Source of the DNA: Pristionchus mayeri
Taxonomy: Eukaryota; Nematoda; Chromadorea; Rhabditida; Neodiplogasteridae
Assembly (NCBI GenBank): GCA_036245805.1
Contig: BTRK01000004.1
Span: forward strand, 3,658,001-3,722,000
DNA: 64,000 bases
Direction of reading: 5' to 3'
The translations under genes and the position numbers were made by a program. Below, piece by piece: positions 10,555 through 21,851 of this stretch; the first letter of the stretch is position 1, and every line of letters begins with the position of its first letter. Under the pieces are notes generated by a model. The model was not told where the DNA came from. It worked only from the letters and a program-made list of their open reading frames with translations, and searched no databases.

Positions 10555-13118
10555 GAGACCCGCTCCGTAAGAATCGAACACCCCGCGGACATGTTTCCTC
10601 TAGGACCGGGAACCATAGGCCCTTACTGTGGTGGGGAGGAGTGCCTTGGGCCGTTGTTATGAAATTTATGTATTATTATAGGTTACGGCCATTGGGCAGA
10701 AGGAAAATATCAATGAAGGTAAAAAATGGACACAAAATCATTTTTTCTTAACGATGCGAAATCGACTCAAATAACAAATTGCATATTAATCACGATGCCC
10801 GGAAGTTGTTAAAAAGGCATTTAGATCAGAAATCGATCGATTCTTAAACTCATTTTTGGTGCTAAAATTTCACATTTTGTTGTTTGCCTGGCTCATTTCG
10901 AGCCCAATCCCTTAGGTTTTTCAACTCCAATAAACCGTGGATCATGCTGCTTCATAATTCTTTTGCAGCTAATCTCGGCAGCGTGTTCCCTTTCGAGAAT
11001 TAATTTAAAAGCACTTTTCTTACAGTATCTCCAAAATTCAAAAATTCATTTTTGCCTATTCCTTGAGAAGGATGATTTGATTTTAACGGTTACTTATACA
11101 TCTTACATAGATGTGTGTGATGGCTCTAAAAATTGCTCGATTTCACACATTTCAAAAAATGCACTTATCGCATATTCGAGTACATCATAATTTGAGCGCA
11201 TTTATCTCATCCCCAGAAATCTCAATCCCTTAGCTTCCAGTACCCCAATATAAACTGGAGTATGTTGTCTCACAATTGCTTCGCAGTACGTAATGGCAGA
11301 GTGTTCCCTTTCGGTGAATAACATTCTAATTCGGGCCGTGCACAGTAATCGACAATGGAAACATTCAATTTAGCCGAATTATTGAGAAAAGTGATTTGCT
11401 TTTAACAGTTCCTGACTTTACTTGTTAAGATGTGTTGAATGGCTGGCACTGAAATTATCTCGATTTCACACATTTCAAAAAAATAATTTTTTATAAGCTC
11501 GATTACATGCATATTTAAACACATTTATCTCATCACCAGTAATCCCAATCCATTAGGTATTCAAACATAAACATATCCCTGAGTATGTTGTTTCATAATT
11601 GCCCTACAAAGAGTCTTGTCAGCGTGTTCCGTTTTGATGAATACATTTTGAAAGTGGCCCAAGAACAGTTACCCAAAATTGCAAAATTCATTTTAGCCAA
11701 TTTTTTTGAGAACAGTGATTTGCTTTTAACAGTTCTTGACATTACTTGTTAAGATGTGTTTAATGGCACTGAAAATATCCCGATTTCACGCAGTTCAGAA
11801 AATTCACTTTTCACATCTTCGATTGCACACATATTTGAGCAACTTTATCTCATCCCCAGAAATCCCAACCCCTAAGCTTTTATAACCGCATTTTACACTG
11901 GAGTATGCTGGTTTACAATCGCCATGCAGCGAATCTAGTTAGCGTCTTCCCTTTTGAGAAATTACTTTCAAATGTGATACATGCGACATAAATCGTTCTT
12001 ATTCATTTTCGCATCATTTGAGAGCAATTTCTCGAAGGGGAAGACGGTAGGTACATTCGCTGCATGGCGATTGTAAACCAGCATACTCCAGTTTAAAATG
12101 CGGTTATAAAAGCTTAGGGATTGGGATTTCTGGGGATGAGATAAAGTTGCTCAAATATGTGTGTAATCGAAGATGTGAAAAGTGAATTTTCTGAAATGCG
12201 TGAAATCGGGATAATTTAAGTGTCATTAAACACATCTTAACAAGTAATGTCAGGAACTGTTAAAAGCAAATCACTTTTCTCAATAATTCGGCTAAATTGA
12301 ATGTTTCCATTGCCGGTTACTGTGCACGGCCCAAATTAGAATGTTATTCACCGAAAGGGAACACGCTGCCAAGATGTACTGCGAAGCAATTGTGAGACAA
12401 CATACTCCAGTTTATATTGGGGTACTGGAAGCTAAGGGATTGAGATTTCTGGGGATGAGATAAATGCGCTCAAATTATGATGTACTCGAATATGCGAAAA
12501 GTGAATTTTTTGAAATGTGTGAAATCGAGCAATTTTTAGAGCCATCACACACATCTATGTAAGACGTATAAGTAACCGTTAAAATCAAATCATCCTTCTC
12601 AAGGAATAGGCAAAAATGAATTTTTGAATTTTGGAGATACTGTAAGAAAAGTGCTTTTAAATTAATTCTCGAAAGGGAACACGCTGCCGAGCTTAGCTGC
12701 AAAAGAATTATGAAGCAGCATGATCCACGGTTTATTGGGGTTGAAAAACCTAAGGGATTGGGCTCGAAATGAGCCAGGCAAGCAACAAAATGTGAATTTT
12801 TAACACCAAAAATGAGTTTAAGAATCGATCGATTTCTGATCTAAATGCCTTTTTAACAACTTCCGGTCATCATGATTAATATGCAATTTGTTATTTGAGT
12901 CGATTTCGCATCGTTAAGAAAAAAATGATTTTGTGTCCATTTTTACCTTCATTGATATTTTCTTTCTGCCTAATGGCGGTAACCTATAATAATATACAAA
13001 TTTCATAACAAGGGCCCAAGGCACCCCTCCCCACCACAGTAAGGGCCTATGGTTCCCGGTCCTGGAGGAACGTGTCCGCATGATGATGATTATGATCGAT
13101 TCTTACAGAGCGGGTCTC
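10555..13118. mobile_element. TTAA-flanked foldback transposon with modular arms
   Basis: The element is 2,564 bp with ends GAGACCCGCTC/GAGCGGGTCTC, flanked by TTAA at 10551-10554 and 13119-13122. The two arms are inverted copies over most of their length and meet near 12000. Each arm is built of imperfect direct modules of about 320 bp, each containing a version of CAGCGTGTTCCCTTT and CTGGAGTATG. Four modules are recognisable in the left arm (near 10900, 11215, 11540, 11860). Three are recognisable in the right arm, where the counterpart of the third module is missing. No transposase is encoded. It is inserted in a coding exon of the Srd-like gene. Confidence 0.85.
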
Positions 13119-13459
13119 TTAACGAGCGATTGATCATGGTGGTCAGTTGAATTTGATGTCAATAGACCATACGAGAATCTGCCCTATTCACGGGCATTAC
13201 ACAATAGACAAAATTTATTCAAGCCTCAGGTGTTGAACGATGCAAGTTTTCAATAAAGTTTTCACAAGTTTGCAAATTTTCATGGCCATTTTATAATCTA
13301 ATTAACATCAATTTCGTATTCAGTTGTTCAACATCATTTCTCTTGCTTCTCCACTCATCAATTTCCTGATTCTTCCTCCCTACCGATCTCTTCTATCGTG
13401 CAGCAAGAAAGTGAATCCAGTTTGCAAAACCAATGATTTTACGAGCATGGCCGGATGAT

Positions 13460-13552
13460 GAGCAATCCTCTGACTCTCTTCAGTTTTCATGCTCTCTCGT
13501 CACTCTGACCGGCGAGAGAGCGTGCAAACTGAAGAGAGTCAGACGATTGCTC
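13460..13552. mobile_element. 93-bp hAT-type MITE (family 1)
   Basis: Near-perfect hairpin with ends GAGCAATC/GATTGCTC, flanked by the 8-bp direct repeat CGGATGAT (13452-13459 and 13553-13560). It is inserted at the stop codon region of the Srd-like gene. Confidence 0.92.
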
Positions 13553-14017
13553 CGGATGATGTACATTGTTTCATTTTTTTCATTCTCGATTGTGTCATGC
13601 TGAAGTCCTACATAAATCCATGGTTCAGCACTGGCGCACAATGCAATCAAATGTCCCAATCCCATTCACACCGATTTTCCCCTCTACTCACGTGGGAATT
13701 CCATAGGGTAGTTTCGAAGATCTTTACGGGACCACACCCTCAACAGTTCTGGAATCTTTATAATGATAATTTGTTTGTTTACAACTCATTGACAATGCTC
13801 AACGGCATCTCTTTCATTGGCAGAGTTCATGTTCGGAATAAATTCAATTCCTGTGGCTATTACGTCATGATCTCGAGGGATATCGCTTTTTCCGACATCC
13901 ATTCTTTATCTAGCTGAGCAAAGTATTGATCCCTTTCGTCCTCATTCACTTTCCCGTTTTCGATCTCGTAGTCGACCCTGAAAGTACGCCGGTCTCTTAA
14001 AATTTGCCATCGATTCT

Positions 14018-16350
14018 TTACTTGGCATTCCGTTTGATCGCATTACGCAGTCCATTGAGTGCGGGAATCGTACGCAATCCGCGATGGAATCTCACGTCGG
14101 ACAAGATGAGACGACACGGAGCAAGGAGAGCGAACCTTAATTGGAATTTGTTTTTAGTATTTCTTGTCAAAGTGCTGATGATTACTCAAGAGCATAGTTG
14201 CCCAACACTGGCGGCGAGGTGTTTGCAGACCATAACCCTCTATACGCCCCTGTGGAGAGCGCTCCTCAAAACAGGTGCACTTTCCACACCCATGAATAGG
14301 GGTTCATGGGAGTCGCCGCCGGTGTGGGCAACTATGCTCAAGAGTTTGCACTACACTCAAGATATTACCAAAAAAATGATAAAACGTACAATGCAATAAA
14401 CAGGTCGAACCCGGCTATTGCTAAGTTGCGCCAGAAATCCAAGCCAGATCCTACAAATACGTTTGTATTTGCTAAAGCAATTAGCAGACTTGATGTCACT
14501 AGTTCGTGATAAATTCGCACCTGCTGTTGAGAGTACGAAGAAGAGGAAGAGAACGAAGGTGGGAATGGTGTAGTACGCAGTCTCGAGAGCGACTTTACGC
14601 AGCACCTGAAACATGTTTTCGCATGTTTTGTTTTCGAAATTCTTCTGGATTCGAGTGCGTCTGCACTGCAATCGTCTGACACTCTCGATAATGCGTGCTC
14701 TCTCGCTCTGTCTAACCGGTGAGAGAGCACGTAATATGAAGAGAGTGAGACCATTGCTCCGACCTTCTGCTATTGTATTATAGGAACAACTACATTGGAC
14801 AATGTTGCTCTTCTAGGAAATGAGGGCAACCAGAATCTACTGCTCACTTTCAGTATGAGGACATTCTCGCTGATCTGGTAGCTTCTGGCAATGGAGTAGT
14901 CGGAGAAACCGAAGTAGTGAGGTCGGAATCGATTATGCAGTCGGAGGTTGAGGCGAAAAACGAAACAGAAACACTGCAAGCGCATAAGGTCAAGGAAGAG
15001 ATCTTGAAATTTTATCACGCCTGTGTTTTCTTGAAAGGATGTCCTGTATTCATAATACACTGCCTAATTGTATGCAATTGGGAATCGTGAACTTCGAACG
15101 TGCGAAAACAGAAGAAAGAATATCCAACCATCTGCTGAAAGAAGTGATCGCACTAACCACTAAGCCGACAACAGCTCCGGTGGCCATGAAAACAAGATGA
15201 ACTCGAATCGAATACATTTCTGAAAGCTTCATCCTATTATTTCGTCAATATCGACAGGAAACTAAACACCCGAAATGATAATATAACAAACGCGTACCGT
15301 AAACAACGAATACAGCAACCGTGATAGAGTAGGTTTCAACTAGTGCTCCTAGAACGAGAAACACCAGAAAAGTTGAAGCACCCTGCTTTTCGTACCTGAA
15401 TTATGAAGAACTTGTTATACAGAAAAAAAATTCAGCGTATGAAGTCTTTTAAGAAAAAAATATGGAAACACAGCAACGGTCTATTTGAATTAGTGATGCC
15501 AAATCGGCGCGCGCTCTCCTCGTTTCACACGCTCTCTCGCTCTGTGTGACCGGTGAGAGAGTGTGTGAAACGAGGAGAGCGCATGCCGATTTGGCATCAC
15601 TAATTTGAATCACTTAGCACGACAACACGCACCAAGCATACGTGTACGTTGCAATGAGGCGATCAGAGGCAACCAGGAACGATCTGTAGTTGGATAAATT
15701 GCTTGCAAACTTCTCACGTGATTTCCAAGGAAATTATGCACTTGTACACTTTACTGGGAAACTATTTAGCAAGTTTATTACAGGCATACTAGAGGTGCAC
15801 AGAGGTGAGGCTGTACTTTGACTCGGAGAAAACTCCGCGGAAACACGTGAAACGCTTTCACTCAATGGAAAAGAAAGTAATTGGTAACTCACAAAACAGT
15901 AGAGTATGCAAAGAGGGCTTCCCTTGCCACACTACCCGCAGTCTCGAGCATTTCAGCAACTGGAAGTAGATGAGTCTGGTTCATGGCGACAATGAAACAA
16001 CTCACATTGGTTGCCTCTATCACCGTAAATTTGGTCGATCAGAAGTGGAAATCTTCCCAAAGTAGCAAACAAACCATGCAGAATCCAGACGATCAAGTAG
16101 CATCGAATCTGAAGTCATTTCACCTTCACGAAATATTGGTCATTCGCACTCACATTAAGATGGAGTGGTGCCGCATTGAATACGGTGAGGGTTAGTGGAA
16201 CGACCGCAACCAGGTAACAGATGAGCAAGAAAATCTGCATAGAGTTGCTTGTTGAAATATTGCTCATCTCACCTCCAATCCGTAGAAAACTTCGAAAAGC
16301 GGTTGATACAGTACGGTATCAGAGCAGTTGAGAAACGAGAGCAGAAACAT
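14018..16350 (-). CDS. Sre-like seven-transmembrane chemoreceptor (gene 2 of cluster)
   Basis: Eleven minus-strand exons join in phase to 316 residues: 16350-16273, 16234-16154, 16108-16006, 15959-15893, 15683-15633, 15395-15298, 15219-15158, 14973-14848, 14605-14521, 14471-14390, 14135-14018. Exons of 81, 67, 51, 98 and 62 nt match those of the gene at 677-2933 exactly in length and phase, proving close paralogy. Conserved pieces are YQPLFEVFYGLE, APLHLN, FLVASDRLIATYTYAWYE (DRY-like region) and SYQISENVLILK. The intron splitting the C-terminal membrane region (48 nt, 14520-14472) is absent from gene 1 but has a counterpart in gene 3. Three different MITEs lie in its introns and none touches coding sequence. 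It should be a functional chemosensory GPCR. Confidence 0.85.
14193..14336. mobile_element. 144-bp hAT-type MITE, separate family
   Basis: Terminal inverted repeats CATAGTTGCCC/GGGCAACTATG extend inward with a GGCGGCGA-containing arm. A perfect 8-bp direct repeat CTCAAGAG flanks it at 14185-14192 and 14337-14344. It is intronic in the second Sre-like gene. Confidence 0.88.
14666..14759. mobile_element. 93-bp hAT-type MITE (family 1), diverged copy
   Basis: Shows the family core (CTCTCTCGCTCTG ... CCGGTGAGAGAGCA) and end CCATTGCTC, but its left end and target duplication are eroded. It lies in an intron of the second Sre-like gene. Confidence 0.75.
15491..15602. mobile_element. 112-bp hAT-type MITE (family 2)
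   Basis: Hairpin with ends TAGTGATGCC/GGCATCACTA and a perfect 8-bp target duplication ATTTGAAT (15483-15490, 15603-15610). Intronic in the second Sre-like gene. Confidence 0.92.
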
Positions 16351-17662
16351 TATGGCTTTCAGCAGCTACTCTGGAAAACACCGTGAATAATTGTAGCGAT
16401 TTCACGTCAATAGGAAAGCGATAACATTCGGCAAAAGACATAACACAAGCTGGATTAATTCTTGACATTGGCTGTTATCAGATTGTCTGAGTAATGCGTA
16501 ATGATATGACCCTATGATAGTCTTTGCAAACTTTTGTTAGGATTCTCAAAGAAGACAATACGAAAGTATGGAATGGGCAAATTTGAAAACGAGCAGCATA
16601 ACGTACAGTACAACTTCTGCGGAACTTCGACTCTACCTCCCTTATTATTCGCAGAACGACAATACATAAGGGCTGTGATTTCCCCAGTAGCTCGAATTCA
16701 AGGCATAACATACAACTAAATTCCTCAGGGAATAGATCAGATGAAAAGTGTGACCATACTAGTACATCTCATTATTTCGTCAAGAATGAGTGGGAGATCG
16801 AGGAAGTACAAAAATAGAGGGCAGGAACAAGGGAAAGTTCACAGAGCGAGCAAAATCGAAGGAGCAAGTTTTCAAATTCCCAGGCATCGACATTGAAAGC
16901 GCAGTGACGACACTTTATAAATCACCTGCCCACGTAATTATTTATGGCGACTAATAAGTGTACACAATACTGCGTTAACGAGCTGAAAGTAAAGGTTATA
17001 CAATACAAAACGAGGGACAGTACAGTATGCTTTGATGTGCCTGAATTATTGCTTACACATTTTGCAGATTTGCAAGGAGATGAGAGAAACGATCGATAAT
17101 TGCCAGACAGTCCCAAGAGAAACAACGAAAGGTAGAAAATGCGAAGGCTTCTGACTTCCAACTTCTGATAAAATTAGCTATTTCAAGATTAAAATAACAG
17201 TATGTTCCATAAATCGTCTGCTAAGTGCATCGTTGATCGTAGTATGCATGGTGTTTGCTCTTGCGATGCTGATACTTTGAATTAACAACAGTGGCAATAA
17301 ATTATATATTTTTTCTAGTTGGTAGACATCACAATCAGATTGAGAGGGCTATCACAAGTGCTGGTGCAGTTTGAGATCCTTGGAGAGCAGTGAGAAGTAG
17401 ACATTCGATTCGTTCTCGCGACTAGCGTCCGAAGGACTGCAATTTGCTCGCAATTACCTCTCCATTTGATCCGAAATCTCAATTCATGAACAGATACGCT
17501 TCATGTTCATATTTGACATCATTATGCGGCTACAAAATTTTAGAGTTAGTCTGAGTGCACCAGTACCGTATCCCAATGCATGCCTATTTTGTGCTCAGGC
17601 TACATATTGATCTGCGCATATAAAGTGATTACGCAGAAATATTGTATATGTCGATACAATAA
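16351..17662. other. Intergenic spacer, nothing recognised
   Basis: Between two tandem receptor genes. Only short unsupported open frames are present, with no splice-consistent chain, RNA gene or transposon end. Confidence 0.5.
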
Positions 17663-20277
17663 TTACAAAAAGCGAAATATATTTCCCCTAATTCGGAGAA
17701 GTTTTCGCTGGCGTAATTTTCCCTCTCCATTCCTTCCTTCTTTGTTTATGAATTGACAAAATAATTGGGAATCGTACCGTGGTGTAATTGTCGGTCGGAG
17801 GAAGTCGAATAGGCGCTGGAAGGCTCTCAACTGACGCAGACTCTTCTGGAATCGCTCGTCCGCGCTGATGAGAGTCACGAGCAGCATCATGTCGTATCTG
17901 TAACCACTTTTTTCTAGGATTTACATATTTCCTAGTAGTGTCATGTGCAAATCGGCGCGCTCTCTCCTCGTTTCACACACTCTCTCGCTCTGTCTGACCG
18001 GTGAGAGAGCGTGTGAAACGAGGAGAGCACGCGCCGATTTGGCATCACTAATGTGCAGTAGTTGTTGAGATCGCAATGCAGTACTATCGTCTATCAACCA
18101 AAATGTTTGCTCACGCTGCCAGCCAAAAGTCGTACAGAGCAATGCAGACGAGACGCGTCGTGTTCCAACCTGCAAATATTGATTGATTTCAATATCTCTC
18201 TCTCTCAACGATACCTGCATCGACGGGAATCCACCAGTAGAGAATGAAGAAGAGAAAGGCAGGTACTGCCATGAGCAAACAGGGAACTGCGAGGTGGCGA
18301 AATATCTGGAGATCATTTTGGTTCCACCATCAGTCTGGCATTGATTACCTTGAAGACGGCTAAATTCTCGCGGATCTGATAGCTTCTGGAGATGGTGTAT
18401 CCGTAGTTGTCGTGACGTCGGCCTTTCAGCAGCTGGAGCTCGTTCAAATTGTGCGAGAGAAGCTTGAAGAAACACTGGAATAAATCAGATTCCTGGATGT
18501 AAACGTCTAAGTACACAGATCGTGGACAGATCAGACTTTTATGAAATATCTCTATTTTGGCGCAAACAGTTTTTGACACCGATGTGAATTTCCAATGGGC
18601 AATTTTCTTACGGATGTACCTTCTTACACAATGTAATCATAATGTTCCTAGCTTGAGAAGAAGCATTTAGCTTTATCATATACAGAAACTGTCTATCTAC
18701 TCACCAATGCTCCAAGTGTGAGTGTAACAGCGAAGACGAGGACGTGCGTGTTCATCGAGTAGACTTCTAAACTCAATTTCACATTTTACAACATTCCTGG
18801 TCTCCTAGAATTCAGGCGAAATCGTTTACCGTAGACTGAAAAGAAGGCAGTCGTGATGCTGTACAGCACAACTACTGTGAACTGAATGACGAATACTTCT
18901 AATGTCGAGTCGGCTTGAGATTCGTACCTGAGAAAGTCAATTTTTCAAAAAAATAGGGTTGGCTCTGTGGCTGAGCTCACCATGACCACGCGAAAGTGGC
19001 TACAGCGCGCTCCGATGAAATGAACAGGAGCCTGCAATTACAGAGTCTTGCAGTATTGAGAAATGTATTTCATGCTCGTTTGGATCAAAAGTGGACTCCA
19101 GCTTACAGTATCATGAAGTAGCCGAAGCTGATCTCCCTTGCGACGCTAGCAGCTGTTAGTCGAGACATGGACGTACCTAAAATGAAGGAAGTCATTTACA
19201 AGACGTCGCCAAATTGTTGAGCGTGGACGTGCCTCGAATGAAATTTTTCAATTACAGACGTATTCAAATTTTTGATCGTTCTTTATTATGCTTCGATTAC
19301 ATCAACGCGATCAGTCTTCCTAATTATGGCAAATAGCAAGATGCAGCGAATTTAGGAATAAACATGCAGTCACTGCACGAATGCTTCCGTTTCACTTCAT
19401 ATTGGGCACTCGATATGTTTAAATATTTATTTTGCATGCTCTGCTATTCCACTCTTTCATCCCTCGCAAAAGAGCAAAAGACCAAAAAACGATGAGCATA
19501 CTCTTTTGGATATTTGCCATTGGGCGCTGCTGCCACATGCTTGCTGCCAAGCTCGTGAAATTTACAAGCCCCTTTCTCATGACCCTTCCTTCTCGTGAAG
19601 GGAGCAGAAATCATCGAAACGGAACGCACGTATGCAGCGCATTACCTTTTTAGATTAGCACAGACGCCAAAAAAATAGCAAATGTGTGAAAATGTCATCT
19701 AATGCGTTCTGCAAATGCCTCTAATGCGTTCTGCAAATACATCTAGAGACCATTCGTTGATTCATAGCGAAACCGGAAAAAAACGATTTAGTGGTCGTTG
19801 ATTGCATACTTTCGAAAGTATCGTCGATGAACTGGTGGGCGAGTAGCACGAGTCGTGCGACTGCGGCGAGCAAACCGTGCAGCACCATGGTGGAGAACAG
19901 AAGACGAACCTAGAATATCAGTAGTTCCTCTTTGAGTTGCACTGTTGCTTCAACCTTTAGTTAATTTCCTATTCATGGCAGAATTGTATTCCTGTTTTAG
20001 CACATTTCATGAAAAAGGAAATCCGCTCTCACATTTTGGTGAAGCGGCGTGGCTTTGAGTATGGCATAACAGGCGAATGGTGAGAGGAGAATGAAAGAGA
20101 CGATGAGAAAGATCTGCAAATCAAATGTTCCCAAATTTTACTGATTTCGATTAAGAGTAAATTACTGAATTGAATGGACAATTTCGAACAAACCTCGCAA
20201 GCGTAGATTATTTCGAACAGTGGCTGGAAGGGTTCGGTGAGGCTCTGGTTCAACCAGACCAGATGAAACCGGCTCAT
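17663..20277 (-). CDS. Sre-like seven-transmembrane chemoreceptor (gene 3 of cluster)
   Basis: Minus-strand exons 20277-20194, 20113-20033, 19909-19810, 19176-19107, 19031-18981, 18927-18830, 18766-18705, 18474-18349, 18305-18215, 18169-18115, 17897-17663 join in phase to 350 residues if the last exon is read through to its stop. Conserved landmarks are FQPLFEIIYACE, TPLHQN, LLFISSERAVATFAWSWYE (DRY-like) and SRSYQIRENLAVFK. Exon sizes 81, 100, 51, 98, 62 and 126 match the sister genes. A GTACGATT donor near 17780 could instead splice to a further short exon, as in gene 1, so the last 40 residues are uncertain. A TTTTAG acceptor lies 8 nt upstream of the ATG, suggesting trans-splicing. A family 2 MITE sits in the last intron. 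Confidence 0.82.
17951..18050. mobile_element. Family 2 MITE with truncated left end
   Basis: Same hairpin as 15491-15602 but lacking the first 12 bases. The flanks ATGTGCAA/ATGTGCAG (17943-17950, 18051-18058) still show the 8-bp target duplication, so the loss happened at or after insertion. Confidence 0.85.
19697..19745. repeat. Short tandem duplication in an intron
   Basis: Two consecutive copies of a roughly 20-bp unit containing TAATGCGTTCTGCAAAT lie within an intron of the third Sre-like gene. Confidence 0.7.
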
Positions 20278-20426
20278 ATTGGTGTCTAAAATGACTAGAA
20301 ATGATCTTTGACGACTGCAAGTTACCGCGCAAATTGTATGCAATTCACGGACACTTGCACTAAAACGAGAAATAGTCGCACTTGTGAGTAAATTCGACTT
20401 GTGAACGCGCGAATTATGCCGAACTT

Positions 20427-20519
20427 GAGCAATGGTCTGACTCTCTTCAGTTTGCACGCTCTCTCGTCTCTCTGATAGGCGAGAGAGCGTGCAAACTGGA
20501 GAGAGTCAGACGATTGCTC
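20427..20519. mobile_element. 93-bp hAT-type MITE (family 1)
   Basis: Hairpin with GAGCAATG/GATTGCTC ends; flanks CCGAACTT and CCGAAGTT form an 8-bp target duplication with one mismatch. It lies 150 bp upstream of the third Sre-like gene's start. Confidence 0.9.
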
Positions 20520-21800
20520 CCGAAGTTGAGAACACGGGAGCACAAAACGAATTTTCTCTGTGGAGGAGTGGGTTAAAGGAGCTCACGCGCAGTTGGCACG
20601 GGCATCGGGTTTCATGAATCTCTGACCTCGAGTGGTGAGAGCTACATTTCCGCATGCAGAGGAATGTACAATTCTGTGTCCAAACACACCTGGACAACCT
20701 CCTACTATTCGGTAAAAGTTCGAGTTCGAAAGTTCAATTCGCACGTTCCGATCCAAATAGAGGGCAAAAAATGTTTCCGTGCACGAAATTTCGTGCAACT
20801 TAGTTAGGACCTAGAAGAGTTGCATGTCCATCCATCATGCAGAGATGTTGGCAATTCAGAAGAGAAGAGGGAAGCCCGACGGCTAAGAGAACCCGCCGCG
20901 CTAAGGGGATGAAACGTCAAAGATTCTGAATCCCCTCTCTCTCTCACTTTCTTTGACGACAAGAATGTCACGTACTTCTAAGAAAATATTTGCACATGTG
21001 TACTACAAATCTGACCTTGTAATAAGATGAAGAGATAAGAGCTTGCAGCGTCCTATATTCAACCAGACGTATTACTTGCTCCTAATCGAACGCCTACTTG
21101 TCTCCCAGCAGCACTTATTGTCAGTTCTATTCTTCGAAACCCAAGTCCCAAAGGAGTCTGTTCATATTTTGTCATCGCATTCGTATGACGCTTGAAGAAT
21201 TTTTGTCCAGACAACCCATAAAAAAGTTGAAAGAGTAGTAGGCAAAAAGTGAGGGAGTGGAAAAGACAACATCAAAGAACAGAAAAGGACGAGGTGGGAA
21301 TGAGACGAGTCTACTCGGAAATTCATGAGAAGATGGTGTAGTGAGGTAAAGGGGAGACGAGAGACTACTTAATGGGTCGTAATTGAAACTTCACGTGGAA
21401 GCCTAATTCCCACGCGAGCCACTCTCTCTCAATGAAACATTCCATTTGGGACTTTCTCGATCTCCACTCCCCCCAAGTGGACTCAAGTCGAAGCACAGGA
21501 AACAATGATCATAATAGTAGTGATTTCCAAGAATAATAGCACCGGTTGTCTGAGAGCCTAAGCAATGCATCCATTATCTACCTAGCTTACATCTGTCTAG
21601 TATCTCCACAAAGACAAGATTGGTAGCATAACATCGGCAAGGAAGTGGGAGTGATTGATGCGCTTGTATTATTTACGATCCCCATTCGGAAAAGAGAACG
21701 GTAGTAAGCAGGAATTTTCGAATAATAACACAATCTCGATAATGGTTGGCGTTCGATAATAAACTTTTATTTAACTTTGAGGGCAGAAAAGAATATAACG

Positions 21801-21806
21801 TTTATT
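21801..21806 (-). terminator. Poly(A) signal of the secreted-protein gene
   Basis: AATAAA on the minus strand, about 46 nt downstream of the stop codon at 21852. Confidence 0.6.
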
Positions 21807-21851
21807 ACAGTCTTATTACAGCTTCGAGTAAACGGTAAGAGAGGGATGATC

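Larger units (their letters stand above)
5744..13458 (+). pseudogene. Srd-like seven-transmembrane chemoreceptor disrupted by a transposon in a coding exon
   Basis: Exons at 5744-5844, 5978-6073, 8817-8908, 9389-9552, 9595-9673, 9733-9854, 10351-10389, 10460-10554 plus 13123-13141, and 13324-13458. Srd-family landmarks are RTPKQLQAYSVLLLNN after TM1, FLGPCTLVSEHLC before TM3, RLYIL after TM3, a late ALTCQLLLP segment (TM6) and SPLINFLILPPYR near the end (TM7 PYR motif). The exon chain is in phase over 942 nt when the 2.56-kb element at 10555-13118 is skipped. As it stands, the frame runs into the element and stops at TAA 10568-10570, about 267 residues in, losing the end of TM6 and TM7. A second element (6140-8765) lies harmlessly in intron 2. 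The stop codon at 13456-13458 lies within the target duplication of a MITE. The true start could be slightly upstream. Intended role: chemosensory GPCR. Confidence 0.8.
20278..21851. other. Intergenic spacer with one MITE
   Basis: Upstream of the third Sre-like gene and downstream of the secreted-protein gene. Apart from the MITE at 20427-20519 and the 3' UTR signal near 21801, no gene, RNA or repeat was recognised. Confidence 0.5.

Noticed and set aside
10963..12702. Pair of 75-codon frames MQL(I/S)SAACSLSRINLKALFL
   Set aside because: Mirror copies in the arms of the exonic foldback transposon.
17921..18475. 184-codon minus-strand frame
   Set aside because: It crosses real exons 8-10 of the third Sre-like gene in the wrong frame and reads through introns and a MITE.
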